Of a stretch of DNA of 64,000 nt, positions 28,186 to 37,133 are shown piece after piece. The DNA is from Roseitalea porphyridii (GTDB lineage Bacteria > Pseudomonadota > Alphaproteobacteria > Rhizobiales > Rhizobiaceae), in the NCBI RefSeq assembly GCF_004331955.1, contig NZ_CP036532.1, positions 1 through 64,000 on the forward strand, written 5' to 3'. Both the position numbers and the translations under genes were made by a program. Numbering within the stretch: position 1 is the stretch's first letter; each line of letters begins with the position of its first letter. The notes under the pieces are model-generated. The model was not told the origin of the DNA, did not search any database, and saw only the letters and a list, made by a program, of their open reading frames with translations.

Positions 28186-30035
28186 CCATGAACGAACAAG
28201 GCGCCACGGGCCGGATCGAAGAGGCCGGCTTCCGGCCGCTGGTTGACATCGTCTCGGCCCACGCGGCCGCCCATGGCAACGATGTCGCCATGCGCCAGAA
28301 GCGGCACGGCATCTGGAGCGAAATGACCTGGGCCGATCTCGAACGGACGATGCACGCCCTTGCCGCCGCCCTGATCGAACTGGGCGTCAAGAAGGGCAGC
28401 CAGGTCGGCATCCTGTCCGAGAACCGGCGCGAATGGGTGCTCGCGCAGTTCGGCATCAACGCTGCCGGCGGTGTCGTCGTCGGCATGTATCCGACCAGTC
28501 CCGCCGCAGAGATCGAACACCTCGTCAACGCCTCGGACACCGAAATCCTGTTCATCGAGGACCAGGAGCAGTTCGACAAGATCGCCGAACTGCGCGGCAG
28601 GCTGCCGAGGCTGCGCAAGCTGGTGGTGTTCGAGCCCAAGGGCCTTCTGGGCGAAGATGCGCTCGGCCTGATCAGCTTCGATGCGCTGCTCGAAGCCGGC
28701 CATGCCGCGATCGCCGATCTCGGCGCCGAGGTGGAGCGCCGCAAGGCGGCGATCGCCGAGGACGACACCGCGATGATGGTGTTCACGTCCGGCTCCACCG
28801 GCCCGCCCAAGGCGGCCGAGATCAGCCATGCCAACCTGCATGCCGCCGCCGTGCTCGCCTCGTCCTTCTTCGAGCGGTTCCGGCCCGGCACGAACGTGCT
28901 GAGCTATCTGCCGCTGTGCCACATCGCCGAGCAGAACATGACGGTGATCAACGCGCTCGCCGGCCGCTTCGTGATGAATTTCGGCGAGTCGCTGCGAACC
29001 GTCACGCTCGATCTGCGCGACGTGGCGCCGCAGATCTTCTTCGGCGTCCCGCGCATCTGGGAAAAGATGCAGGCGGGCGTCATGGTGCAGGCGGCGACGG
29101 CAGGCCGGCTGCGCCGCGCCCTGACCTTCGCCGCGCTCGCTTCGGCGAAACGCCGCGCCGCCACGCCGCGCAGCCGCTGGTCCCTTGCGCAAAGGGCGGA
29201 GAACGCGCTGTTCGACGCGCTCGTCTACCGCCACATCCGCAGCTATCTGGGCCTTGACCGCTGCCGCTTCGCGATCACCGCCGCAGCGCCGATCTCGGCC
29301 GATCTTCTCGCCTTCCTGCGCGGCATCGGTATCAATGTGCGCGAGGTCTGGGGCATGTCGGAGACGACGGGCGCGGCGAGCCTGCAGCCCGACTGGGGCG
29401 AAAGCGACGGCCGCGTCGGCTTCTTCCCGGCGGGGATCGATTGGTGCATCGCCGAGGATGGCGAACTGCTCGTCAGGGGTGGAACCATCTTCAAGGGCTA
29501 TTACCGGAACCCTGAAGCGACGGCCGCAACGCTGACCGACGGCTGGCTGCACACAGGCGACGTCGCCGAGGCCGCTCCGGACGGCTCGATCTCCATCGTC
29601 GACCGCAAGAAGGACATCATGATCAACGCGGCCGGCAAGAACCTTGCGCCGTCGCTGATCGAGAACACGATGAAGGCCTCGCCCTACATCAAGGAATGCA
29701 TCGTGATCGCCGACCGGCGCCCCTACGTCGCCGCGCTGATCCAGCTCGACTTCGACACGGTGCGGCTGTGGGCGGAATCGAAGGGGATCGCCTACACGAC
29801 CTTCCGCTCGCTCGCCGGCAACGAGCAGGTCAGGGAACTGATCGACCGCGAGGTGGACAAGCAGAACCAGCTTCTGGCGCGCGTCGAGCAGGTCAAGAAG
29901 ATATGGCTGCTGCCCAAGGAACTCGACCATGACGATGGCGAGGTCACCGCGACCATGAAGGTGCGCCGGGCGAAGATATTCGATCTGTACGGCGACGAGA
30001 TCGAGGCGCTTTACGGCAAGGCGCCGGCCGGGTGA
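28173..30035 (+). CDS. AMP-dependent acyl-CoA synthetase (long-chain type)
   Basis: A 620-residue ligase that activates a carboxylate with ATP and CoA. Motifs: FTSGSTGPPKAAEISHAN (AMP-binding loop, with Ala where Gly is usual after the lysine), WGMSETTG, GYYRNPEAT, GWLHTGDV and IVDRKKDIMINAAGKNLAP with the C-terminal catalytic lysine region. Start at ATG 28173 overlaps the LivF-type gene; ATG 28188 is possible. Ends the transporter operon, so its substrate is probably the imported compound. Ends 28 bases before the convergent adhesin gene. Confidence 0.9.
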   Translation: MAELTMNEQGATGRIEEAGFRPLVDIVSAHAAAHGNDVAMRQKRHGIWSEMTWADLERTMHALAAALIELGVKKGSQVGILSENRREWVLAQFGINAAGGVVVGMYPTSPAAEIEHLVNASDTEILFIEDQEQFDKIAELRGRLPRLRKLVVFEPKGLLGEDALGLISFDALLEAGHAAIADLGAEVERRKAAIAEDDTAMMVFTSGSTGPPKAAEISHANLHAAAVLASSFFERFRPGTNVLSYLPLCHIAEQNMTVINALAGRFVMNFGESLRTVTLDLRDVAPQIFFGVPRIWEKMQAGVMVQAATAGRLRRALTFAALASAKRRAATPRSRWSLAQRAENALFDALVYRHIRSYLGLDRCRFAITAAAPISADLLAFLRGIGINVREVWGMSETTGAASLQPDWGESDGRVGFFPAGIDWCIAEDGELLVRGGTIFKGYYRNPEATAATLTDGWLHTGDVAEAAPDGSISIVDRKKDIMINAAGKNLAPSLIENTMKASPYIKECIVIADRRPYVAALIQLDFDTVRLWAESKGIAYTTFRSLAGNEQVRELIDREVDKQNQLLARVEQVKKIWLLPKELDHDDGEVTATMKVRRAKIFDLYGDEIEALYGKAPAG

Positions 30036-30063
30036 AGGTCCGGCGCGGACGCTTTGCCTCCAC

Positions 30064-31728
30064 TCAGAACTCGCCGAACAACCCCGCGCGCGCGGCAGGC
30101 ACGCCGTCCGCGTTCAGGCTGACGGCGGCGCTGACCCCGGCGGGCGTGTGGGTATCGAGCCGGTGCGCGACGGCGAAGCCTGTCGCCCATTCGCTCTTGA
30201 ACATGCCGACATTGGCGGCCCACGTCGTGCGGCCGGGCGCCGACGGCATCGGCGCGCTCGCCATCGCCATGGCGGCCGCGATTCCGCGTCGCGCCTCGGT
30301 CTGCGCGGCATCGAGCCGGTTCTCGAGCGCGGCGACACGTCCGCCAAGCGCTTCGACGTCGCCGACAAGATCGCCGACGCCCGAATCCAGCCCGCTCAGC
30401 AGTGACTGCAGGGGAACGGCGGCGAGGTTGCCATTCGCATCGGCTGTGACCACCTGCGTCGGCCCCGTCTGTGCCGCGCGGCTGGCATCACTGGTCAGGC
30501 CTGCCATCGTGTAGGTGCTGGTCTGCGTGCCGAGCGCCATCTGGTTGGCGCGCGCGGTCTGCGCGCCGGCGCCGATCGCCGCGCTGCCCGCATGGCTTGC
30601 CGTGGCGCCCTGGCCCACCGCCGTCGAGCCATCACCCGTCGCGGCCGCCGCGTTGCCGTAGGCTGCCGAGCGGGCCCCGGTCGCCTGCGCGCCAGCGCCG
30701 GTCGCGGTCGCCTGTGCCCCGGCAGCGTTCGCGCCCCAGCCGGCGGCCATCGCATCGTCGCCCGTCGCCGTCGCCGCAGGCAGGCCGGACGTGTTGTTGG
30801 CCGCCAGCAGGCCGAAATCGGCGTCGACCGAGGCGAGCGCCGAATCGACGGCGGCGAGCGCGGTGCCGACATCGCCATAGGTAGACCCGCGGATCACGTA
30901 GGAAGGCCCGGTGAACAGGCCGGTTCCGCCGTCGAAGCCGGCACCGCCGCCGAGCGCGCCGGCCAGTCCGTCGCCGACGCTGCGCAACTGGCGCACATTG
31001 ACGGCGTCGGTGTCGGCGGTGCCCCCGGCGACGTTGGTGATCTGCCGTTCGAGCCCGGCCGCGCCGACCGAAACCGCGCCGGCGGTCGAGGCGACGGACG
31101 TGCCGGAGAACAGTTCGTTTGAACCGGCCAAGCCGGCCCGGTCGGCGATCGCGTCGGCGCCGAGCGCGACCCCGCCCTGAACCGTCACCGATCCGTCCCG
31201 ACCGATTGCCACGCCGTCGATCGCGCCGACCGTGCCGCGCAGGCCGAGCGCTACCGCGCCCGTCGCGCCAGCGGCCGTGCTGGCGCCGTTGCCGATCGCG
31301 ATCGCGTCGGCCTCGCCGGCCGATGCGGTCGGATTTCCGGTTCCGCCGAGCCCGTCCATCTGCCCTCCGCCGAGGGTGATGCCCTGGCCGTTGTCGACGT
31401 TGACGCCCTCGGTGCGCAGTTCGCAGCCCGATCCCAGCGCCACCGGATTGCCGTCCGTGTCGAGGATGGTCAGGCCGAGGTTCTGGCCGCTGAGCGGAAC
31501 CTGGATCTCGTCATTGATGTCGCCGATGATCAGGTTGAGGAGCGGATCGAGCAGGCCGGTCAGAAGGCCGGACGTCACGTTCTCGATCGGATCGAGCACC
31601 GGCAGGTCGACGCTCAGGCCGCTACAGACATCGACCAGCGACTGGGCGCGGGTCGGCGCGGGCTGAAACGCACCGGCCAGCGCGGCGGAACAGGCAAGAG
31701 TGGAAAGCAGGACACGGGACTTACGCAT
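30064..31728 (-). CDS. Trimeric autotransporter adhesin (YadA-like)
   Basis: Surface adhesin of 554 residues. Signal peptide about 1-28; globular N-terminal part to about 120; then repeated YadA-head type motifs (AIAIGNGAS, AVALG, GVAIGRDGS, GVALGADA, AAYGNAAAA, TAVGQGA, AAIGAGA); a neck/stalk motif QITNVAGGTADTDAVNVRQL; a coiled-coil (about 450-480); and a C-terminal membrane anchor ending in GEF, the terminal Phe used by the Bam complex. Short for this class, which can exceed 1000 residues. Stands alone and probably mediates attachment or autoagglutination. Confidence 0.88.
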   Translation of the reverse strand: MRKSRVLLSTLACSAALAGAFQPAPTRAQSLVDVCSGLSVDLPVLDPIENVTSGLLTGLLDPLLNLIIGDINDEIQVPLSGQNLGLTILDTDGNPVALGSGCELRTEGVNVDNGQGITLGGGQMDGLGGTGNPTASAGEADAIAIGNGASTAAGATGAVALGLRGTVGAIDGVAIGRDGSVTVQGGVALGADAIADRAGLAGSNELFSGTSVASTAGAVSVGAAGLERQITNVAGGTADTDAVNVRQLRSVGDGLAGALGGGAGFDGGTGLFTGPSYVIRGSTYGDVGTALAAVDSALASVDADFGLLAANNTSGLPAATATGDDAMAAGWGANAAGAQATATGAGAQATGARSAAYGNAAAATGDGSTAVGQGATASHAGSAAIGAGAQTARANQMALGTQTSTYTMAGLTSDASRAAQTGPTQVVTADANGNLAAVPLQSLLSGLDSGVGDLVGDVEALGGRVAALENRLDAAQTEARRGIAAAMAMASAPMPSAPGRTTWAANVGMFKSEWATGFAVAHRLDTHTPAGVSAAVSLNADGVPAARAGLFGEF

Positions 31729-31889
31729 GACTTCGATCCGAGCGGAGAACTGGAACCGAAGACGAACGTATGAAAATCATGACTAACGCATGCGTAGTCC
31801 AAAAGACACGTCACGCGCGAAGACGGTTGCAATACTTTGTGCGCCGCAAAAAAGATCGACGAGCGTGGACCTGAACGCTACCGTTGTCC

Positions 31890-32612
31890 TTAGAAACCAT
31901 GCTCGAGCTTGGACATGGCGATCGCCGTCTCCAGCGCCAGCTGGCCCGAGACCGCGAGCGGCACCTTGCGGGCATAAAGGTTGGCGGCCTTGACCGTTGC
32001 GAGCGCCAGTGCCTGCTGCGCGGTCGTCTCGGCCTCCGGAGCGCTGCGCAGACAGGTCAACGTGTTCTCCCACAGCATCAGCAGAAGCGCCTGCGGCGGA
32101 ATCTGCGGCAGGTGCCTGGCGTCGACCGTGTAGTCGGGATAGGCCGGCGCATCGATGGCCATGAAATTGTGCTGGATCATCGCATTGATCTGCGGCAGCC
32201 AGTCGGCCCCGGCGGCGATCATGTCGGGCACCAGCGCCGCCGCATAGCTCGGCCCGGTAAGGTCGTGGACATGGCGGTCGACATGCGCCGACACGGTCAC
32301 CCCCGGCCGTCTCACGCCGGCCGGCGTCCGGAAATCATCGTCGAGATCGCCCGCCTCGATCGACCGGTGCACGATCCAGCGCGCCGCATAGCCGGCAAGC
32401 GCTCCGAACGCGCACACGAAGCTCTGCGGGTGGATGCCGCGCGGGCCGTCGAGCGACGTCGAGACGAGCTGGAAAAGCTGCGCCGACAGTCGAGCGGGAT
32501 CGGCATGTCCCGCCTCGGCGGGCCCCGGCCGGTTCGCGTTGGCCGGGAACCGCGGCGCATTCGCGGCGGGGCCGGCGATGGTGGCGGCGCGTGCGTTTTG
32601 GCTGGCGATCAT
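31890..32612 (-). CDS. Conserved hypothetical protein, divergent from hybrid kinase
   Basis: I do not recognise this 240-residue protein. It has no signal peptide; the first 35 residues are rich in Ala, Pro and Asn and look disordered, the rest looks mainly helical and soluble (FVCAFGALAGYAARWIVHRS; MLWENTLTCLRS). Start placed at ATG 32612, which has GGGGGA about 8 bases upstream. It is divergent from the hybrid histidine kinase gene with only 144 bases between the starts, so the two may share control and pathway, but no function can be assigned. Confidence 0.7.
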   Translation of the reverse strand: MIASQNARAATIAGPAANAPRFPANANRPGPAEAGHADPARLSAQLFQLVSTSLDGPRGIHPQSFVCAFGALAGYAARWIVHRSIEAGDLDDDFRTPAGVRRPGVTVSAHVDRHVHDLTGPSYAAALVPDMIAAGADWLPQINAMIQHNFMAIDAPAYPDYTVDARHLPQIPPQALLLMLWENTLTCLRSAPEAETTAQQALALATVKAANLYARKVPLAVSGQLALETAIAMSKLEHGF

Positions 32613-32756
32613 CAATGCGTCCCCCGGCAATTGAGATTGCGCCGAGGTTAGCAGGCAAACGCCAAGGTCCGGCTAAGGCGATGTTTACAATTGTCGGCCA
32701 GAATTAACCGGACCGAAAGCACGTTTTCGGCCCGGATGCCGCTGCAGGAAGTTGCC

Positions 32757-34625
32757 ATGAAATCGCTGACCCGACTGATCGACCGCTGGACCGAGGCGCT
32801 CACCCCCGAACGGCTGCGCAACGACATCACCGCCTACAAGCGGGTCCGGATGTTCATCCTGTCGCACCTGTTCGGCCCGTTTCTGGGCCATCCGATCACG
32901 ATCTACCTGTTCCTGAACGATCCCAACCCCTGGCCGCATGTGCATATCCTGGGCGTTTCGATCACGCTGTTCTGGTTCTTCCCGATCGCGCTGCACTTCT
33001 TCCCCAAGCGCTACGAGCTTCTGGCGATCACATCGGTGGCCAACCTCAATTTCGCGATCCTGATCACCTCCTACCATTTCGGCGGCGTCTCCTCGCCGTT
33101 CCTGATGTGGTTCCTCGTCGTGCCGCTGCTGGCGTTCTTCTATCTGGGCTCGGGCGTAAGGACATCGGTCGCCATTTTCTCGCAGATCGTCATCGGGCTT
33201 GGCGCGTTCTACGCGGTCTACCTGATGAACAAGTCGTTCCCGATGCACATCCCGCTTTCGGAGATGGTCGACGTGACGATGATCTCGATGCTGTGCGCCT
33301 CGCTCTACATCTTCTTCATGGCGAGCTATTACGCCTCGGTCGTCGACTCCCAGTCCGAACTGGTCAAGGAGATCGCCCGCCACCAGGAGACCATGGACGA
33401 TCTGAAGACCGCCAAGGAGGAGGCCGAGCGCGCCAACGGCGCGAAGTCGGAATTCCTCGCCAAGATGAGCCATGAGCTGCGCACGCCGCTCAATGCCGTG
33501 CTCGGCTACAGCGAGATCCTGCTCGAGGATGCCGAGCTCGACGGCAATGGCGAGCAGATCGCCGACCTGCAGAAGATCTCGGCGGCCGGCAAGCACCTTC
33601 TGGCAATGGTCAACGACATCCTCGACATCTCAAAGATCGAGGCCGGCAAGACCGAACTCTATCTGGAGGACATCGATCTGGACCAGCTCGTCGAGGAGAT
33701 CGAGGTGACGGCCCGTCCGCTCGCCGCCAAGAACACCAACGTCTTCGAGGTCATCAAGCACGGCGAACTGGGCACCGCCCATCTCGATTTGACCAAGCTG
33801 CGCCAGGCGACCTTCAACCTGTTGTCGAACGCCGCCAAGTTCTGCCAGAACGGCAAGATCACGCTGGAAGCCAAGAAGGAGGAGCGCGACGGCGTCGAGA
33901 TGTTCGACCTGTCCGTGCGGGACACCGGCGTCGGCATCTCCGAGGAGGCTCTCGCCTCGCTCTTCCAGAATTTCACCCAGGCCCACGCCTCGATCAACGC
34001 CAAGTTCGGCGGCACCGGCCTTGGCCTTTCGCTATCCAAGAACCTGTGCCGGCTGATGGGTGGCGACATCACCGCCGAAAGCGTGCTCGGCGAGGGATCG
34101 ACCTTCACGATCACGCTGCCGATGCGGGCGCAGATGCCCGATGCGCCGGAGATGAGCGAAGCGCAGGTCGACGACACGCTGCGCGAGGCGGCCAACGAAC
34201 TGCGCCATCTGAACGAGGCCGACAAGGCCCTGTCCTCGGGCGCCGAGGGGACCAGGACCAAGCGCACCGTGCTGGTGGTCGACGACGACCCGGAATATCT
34301 GGAGATCATGGACCGGATGCTGCGCAAGGAAGGGCTGAGCCCGATCCTGAGCACCGACCCCGCCAGCGCCCTGCATCTCGCAAGGGCGGTGCGGCCGGCG
34401 CTGATGCTGTTCGATGTGCTGATGCCGGAGGTCGACGGCTGGCAGTTGGTCCGCACGATGAAGAACGATCCGATCACCGCCAACGTCCCCGTGGTCATGG
34501 TGTCGATCATGGACGACCCCAAGAGCAACGCGCCGCAACTCGCCGACGGCTTCATGAGCAAGCCCGTCGACTCGGCCAAGCTGCGCAAGACGCTCGACGC
34601 CCACCTCGCCAAGGATGCAGCCTGA
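32757..34625 (+). CDS. Six-helix membrane hybrid histidine kinase with receiver domain (CqsS/LqsS-like layout)
   Basis: A 622-residue sensor. Residues 30-192 form about six hydrophobic helices with very short loops and no periplasmic domain, suited to sensing a small hydrophobic ligand in the membrane. A short coiled linker leads to the phosphoacceptor H239 (KMSHELRTP), ATPase boxes (FNLLSNAAKF, DTGVGI, GGTGLGLSLSK), then a receiver domain from about 505 with D553 (LMLFDVLMPEVDGW). Start at ATG 32757 has AGGAA 7 bases upstream; the frame is open further up. A single-domain response regulator follows 19 bases later. The layout equals Vibrio CqsS and, with the nearby synthase, suggests an autoinducer sensor; sequence identity of the sensor part to CqsS was not evident by eye. 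Confidence 0.88.
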   Translation: MKSLTRLIDRWTEALTPERLRNDITAYKRVRMFILSHLFGPFLGHPITIYLFLNDPNPWPHVHILGVSITLFWFFPIALHFFPKRYELLAITSVANLNFAILITSYHFGGVSSPFLMWFLVVPLLAFFYLGSGVRTSVAIFSQIVIGLGAFYAVYLMNKSFPMHIPLSEMVDVTMISMLCASLYIFFMASYYASVVDSQSELVKEIARHQETMDDLKTAKEEAERANGAKSEFLAKMSHELRTPLNAVLGYSEILLEDAELDGNGEQIADLQKISAAGKHLLAMVNDILDISKIEAGKTELYLEDIDLDQLVEEIEVTARPLAAKNTNVFEVIKHGELGTAHLDLTKLRQATFNLLSNAAKFCQNGKITLEAKKEERDGVEMFDLSVRDTGVGISEEALASLFQNFTQAHASINAKFGGTGLGLSLSKNLCRLMGGDITAESVLGEGSTFTITLPMRAQMPDAPEMSEAQVDDTLREAANELRHLNEADKALSSGAEGTRTKRTVLVVDDDPEYLEIMDRMLRKEGLSPILSTDPASALHLARAVRPALMLFDVLMPEVDGWQLVRTMKNDPITANVPVVMVSIMDDPKSNAPQLADGFMSKPVDSAKLRKTLDAHLAKDAA

Positions 34626-34644
34626 GAACGGACAGGACGAGACA

Positions 34645-35025
34645 ATGACGACCGTACTGATCGTTGAGGATCACCCCACCAACCGCGACATCATCGGCCG
34701 CCGTCTCGGCAAGCGCGGCTACACGATCCGCTTCGCCGTGGACGGCCTGTCGGCGATCGACAGCGTCCAGGAGATCCAGCCCGACATCATCCTGATGGAC
34801 ATCGGCCTCGGCGACGGCATCGACGGCTGCGAGACCACCCGCCGGATCAAGCAGATCCCCGAGGTCGCCCACATCCCGGTGATCGCGCTGACCGCGAGTG
34901 CGTTCGAGACCGACCGCCAGAACGCGCTGTCGGCCGGATGCACCGACTTCGACACCAAGCCGATCGATCTGGGCCGGCTGCTCGGCAAGATGAACCAGGC
35001 GCTTCACGTCCAGGCGGTCTCGTGA
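34645..35025 (+). CDS. Single-domain response regulator (DivK/CheY-like)
   Basis: A 126-residue stand-alone receiver: acidic pocket E8-D9, phosphoacceptor D52 (IILMDIGLGDG), switch T83 and K105 (DTKPIDLG). No output domain, so it acts by protein contact or as a phosphorelay carrier. Start at ATG 34645 with AGGA about 8 bases before it, 19 bases after the hybrid kinase stop, so it is the likely partner. A terminator follows at 35074. Confidence 0.9.
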   Translation: MTTVLIVEDHPTNRDIIGRRLGKRGYTIRFAVDGLSAIDSVQEIQPDIILMDIGLGDGIDGCETTRRIKQIPEVAHIPVIALTASAFETDRQNALSAGCTDFDTKPIDLGRLLGKMNQALHVQAVS

Positions 35026-35073
35026 CGATCCGGTGACCGGACGACCCCGCGATGTCGGCCATCGACGAAAAAA

Positions 35074-35104
35074 GCCCGGCGCCTCAACGGCGCCGGGCCT
35101 TTTC
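35074..35104. terminator. Bidirectional Rho-independent terminator
   Basis: Perfect 10-base stem GCCCGGCGCC and GGCGCCGGGC with a 5-base loop (TCAAC), preceded by an A-run and followed by CCTTTTCTT, so it can stop transcription on both strands. It separates the convergent kinase-regulator unit from the minus-strand regulator-synthase unit. Confidence 0.92.
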
Positions 35105-35137
35105 TTGTTCTGCCTTGACCCCTTGCCGGCCCGGGCG

Positions 35138-35533
35138 TCACGCCGCCGAGGCGAGATCCCGGTCGAGCAGGATGTTGCGCAGCGAGGGTATGTCGAGCGG
35201 CTTTAGCAGCGCAAAGGGCGCGTCCAGACCCAGCGCCAGCGCCCGCTGCCGCGTTTCCTCGAGCACCTTCGGCTCCTGGCCGCTGACGATCAGGATGCGC
35301 CCCCTGTACTGCTCGCCGGCGAGCAGTTCGAACAGATCGTTCGCGTCCAGGTTCGGCATGCAGATGTCGACCGCCAGGATCGACGGCTTGAGCGCCGACG
35401 CAAGGTTCATGACGCCGCGCGAATCCGACGTGGCGAACGCCTCGTAGCGGCACCGTTCGGCGATGCGGACGATCAGTTCGGCCGACGACACGTCATCGTC
35501 GATCGCCAGCAGCCTCTTGTGCTCGGCGAACAT
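35138..35533 (-). CDS. Second single-domain response regulator, cotranscribed with alpha-oxoamine synthase
   Basis: A 131-residue receiver-only protein: D12-D13-D14 pocket, phosphoacceptor D56 (SILAVDICMPNLD), S84 at the switch position and K111 (ALLKPLD). It starts two bases after the stop of the alpha-oxoamine synthase gene, so the two are one operon. Legionella lqsA is likewise next to the response regulator gene lqsR, although LqsR has an extra output domain that this protein lacks. Confidence 0.88.
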   Translation of the reverse strand: MFAEHKRLLAIDDDVSSAELIVRIAERCRYEAFATSDSRGVMNLASALKPSILAVDICMPNLDANDLFELLAGEQYRGRILIVSGQEPKVLEETRQRALALGLDAPFALLKPLDIPSLRNILLDRDLASAA

Positions 35534-35535
35534 GA

Positions 35536-36930
35536 TCAGGCGGCGTCCCGGACGCTGTCGAGCGCGGGCGCTGCGGCGCGCTGGTTCTTCATCAGCGACG
35601 GATGCTGGTCGCAGAGCACCAGATACTCCTTCTCCGCGTTGCGCATCGCCTGCAGCATCAGCCGCACGAGTTGGTCGACATCGGCGTGGCTGTGATCGGA
35701 CATCACCTGCACGCGGAACCGCGCGCCACCCTGCGGAACCGCCGGGTATTCGACCAGATTGGCGATCGCCCCGAGGCCGCTCAGTTCGCGCGAGGCGATG
35801 CGGGCAAGGCCCTCCGCGCCGACGCGCACGGGAACGATCGCCGAAGGATCGCCCAGCGTTTCGAGGCCGACCTTGGTCATCTCCGAACGCATGTACAGGA
35901 TGTTGTCCATCAGCTTGCGGCGACGATCGCGTCCCTCGGCCGAGTCGACGATGTCGAAGGCGGCCAGAACGGCGGCCGCCTGCACCGGCGACAGGGCGTT
36001 CGAGAAGGTCTGCGTGGCCGAATAGTACTTCAGGTACTCCGCCGATGCGCGGTCCTTGACCGAGATGAACCCGCCATTGGAGGCGAACGTCTTCGAGAAG
36101 CTGCCGATGATGATGTCGACATCGTGCAGCACGTTCTGAAGGCTCATGTGCCCGCGGCCGTCATCGGCCATCGAGCCGAAATCGTGCGCGCAGTCGACGA
36201 GCAGCACGGCATCGTATTCGTCGCACAGCGCCCGCATGGCCGCGATGTCCGGCGTGTCCGAATGCATCGAAAAGAGGCTCTCGGTGACCAGCAGGATGCC
36301 ATTCTCGGTGTCGCTGGCGCGGATCTTCTGCAGACGCCGCTCCATCGCGCGGATGTTCAGATGACCGTGATAGTGGATGTTGCGGGTCGAGGCGCGCGCG
36401 CCCTCCTGCAGGCAGGAATGCGCCAGGACGTCCATGACCACGTGATCGTCCGGCCGGACGAACCCCTGGATCGCGGCGAAGCCGGCCGACCAGCCTGTCG
36501 GATAGAGCACAGTCTCGCGACCGTCGAGAAACGCGGTGATGCGCTGTTCGAGCAGCAGCGAATGGCGCGTGTTGCCCAGAAGCGCGGCCGAGCCGGCGCT
36601 GTGCACGCCATACTCCTTGATCGCCTCGACGGCCGCTTCCTTGACGGCCGGATGCGAGGACAGGCTCAGATAGTCTTGGCTGGCAAAATTGACGCCTTCC
36701 ATGGCGAAGCCCGAATCGGTCTTGGCCGCGCAGTGCGTCTTCGGCGCGGTGGCCGTCGACTTGGCGTAGGGCCACAGATCGCAGCGCCGCCGTTCTTCCT
36801 GCCAGTCAAAGAAGCCGTCCGTGCGGCTCAGCATGTTGGTGCCGGTCATCGCCTTGTAATCGCGCAGGCTGCCGGTCAGTGCACCAAGAGTGACATTTTC
36901 GTTTTTTGTGTCGTTGGCCTTGTAAGCCAT
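35536..36930 (-). CDS. PLP-dependent alpha-oxoamine synthase, candidate CqsA/LqsA-type autoinducer synthase
   Basis: A 464-residue fold-type I aminotransferase of the alpha-oxoamine synthase group (KBL, BioF, ALAS, SPT, CqsA), which condenses an amino acid or aminobutyrate-type donor with an acyl-CoA. The first 80 residues are an unusual extension; the core starts NFASQDYLSLSSHP. PLP lysine is K280 (GSFSKTFASNGGF); the cofactor aspartate D246 and H249 lie in LVDCAHDFG, where Cys247 replaces the usual acidic residue of DEAH/DEVH. Start at ATG 36930 is preceded by GGGGG; an upstream extension is unlikely. It forms an operon with a response regulator and faces a six-helix hybrid kinase, the set that makes up Cqs and Lqs alpha-hydroxyketone signalling. 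Alternatives are a sphingoid-base (serine palmitoyl) synthase or a surface-polysaccharide acyl synthase of the RkpG kind. Confidence 0.8.
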   Translation of the reverse strand: MAYKANDTKNENVTLGALTGSLRDYKAMTGTNMLSRTDGFFDWQEERRRCDLWPYAKSTATAPKTHCAAKTDSGFAMEGVNFASQDYLSLSSHPAVKEAAVEAIKEYGVHSAGSAALLGNTRHSLLLEQRITAFLDGRETVLYPTGWSAGFAAIQGFVRPDDHVVMDVLAHSCLQEGARASTRNIHYHGHLNIRAMERRLQKIRASDTENGILLVTESLFSMHSDTPDIAAMRALCDEYDAVLLVDCAHDFGSMADDGRGHMSLQNVLHDVDIIIGSFSKTFASNGGFISVKDRASAEYLKYYSATQTFSNALSPVQAAAVLAAFDIVDSAEGRDRRRKLMDNILYMRSEMTKVGLETLGDPSAIVPVRVGAEGLARIASRELSGLGAIANLVEYPAVPQGGARFRVQVMSDHSHADVDQLVRLMLQAMRNAEKEYLVLCDQHPSLMKNQRAAAPALDSVRDAA

Positions 36931-37133
36931 GTTCGCCCCCGAGTTACGACTTAACGGCCCGACGATAGAACGGGGAGACACAAGATCGGCTTAAGCGTCG
37001 CGGTAAACGACCGCTAAATCGCGGCTAGGTGAACGAACTCATAAGAAGTGTCGGAAAGCGGACAGCTTGATAAGCCGCGCCGGAACAATTGCTTAACCCG
37101 CCCCCGATAGATTGTCCGGCACAGGGGGACCCC

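Noticed and set aside
35536-36930. Assignment as biotin-synthesis BioF or threonine-degradation KBL
   Set aside because: No bio or tdh genes are nearby, the lysine loop SFSKTFASNGG differs from the TFGKALG type, and the neighbours are signalling genes.
36931-37133. CtrA-like half sites (TTAAC) in the synthase/GGDEF-EAL gap
   Set aside because: Several TTAA half sites occur, but none shows a second half at the 6-7 base spacing required for CtrA.
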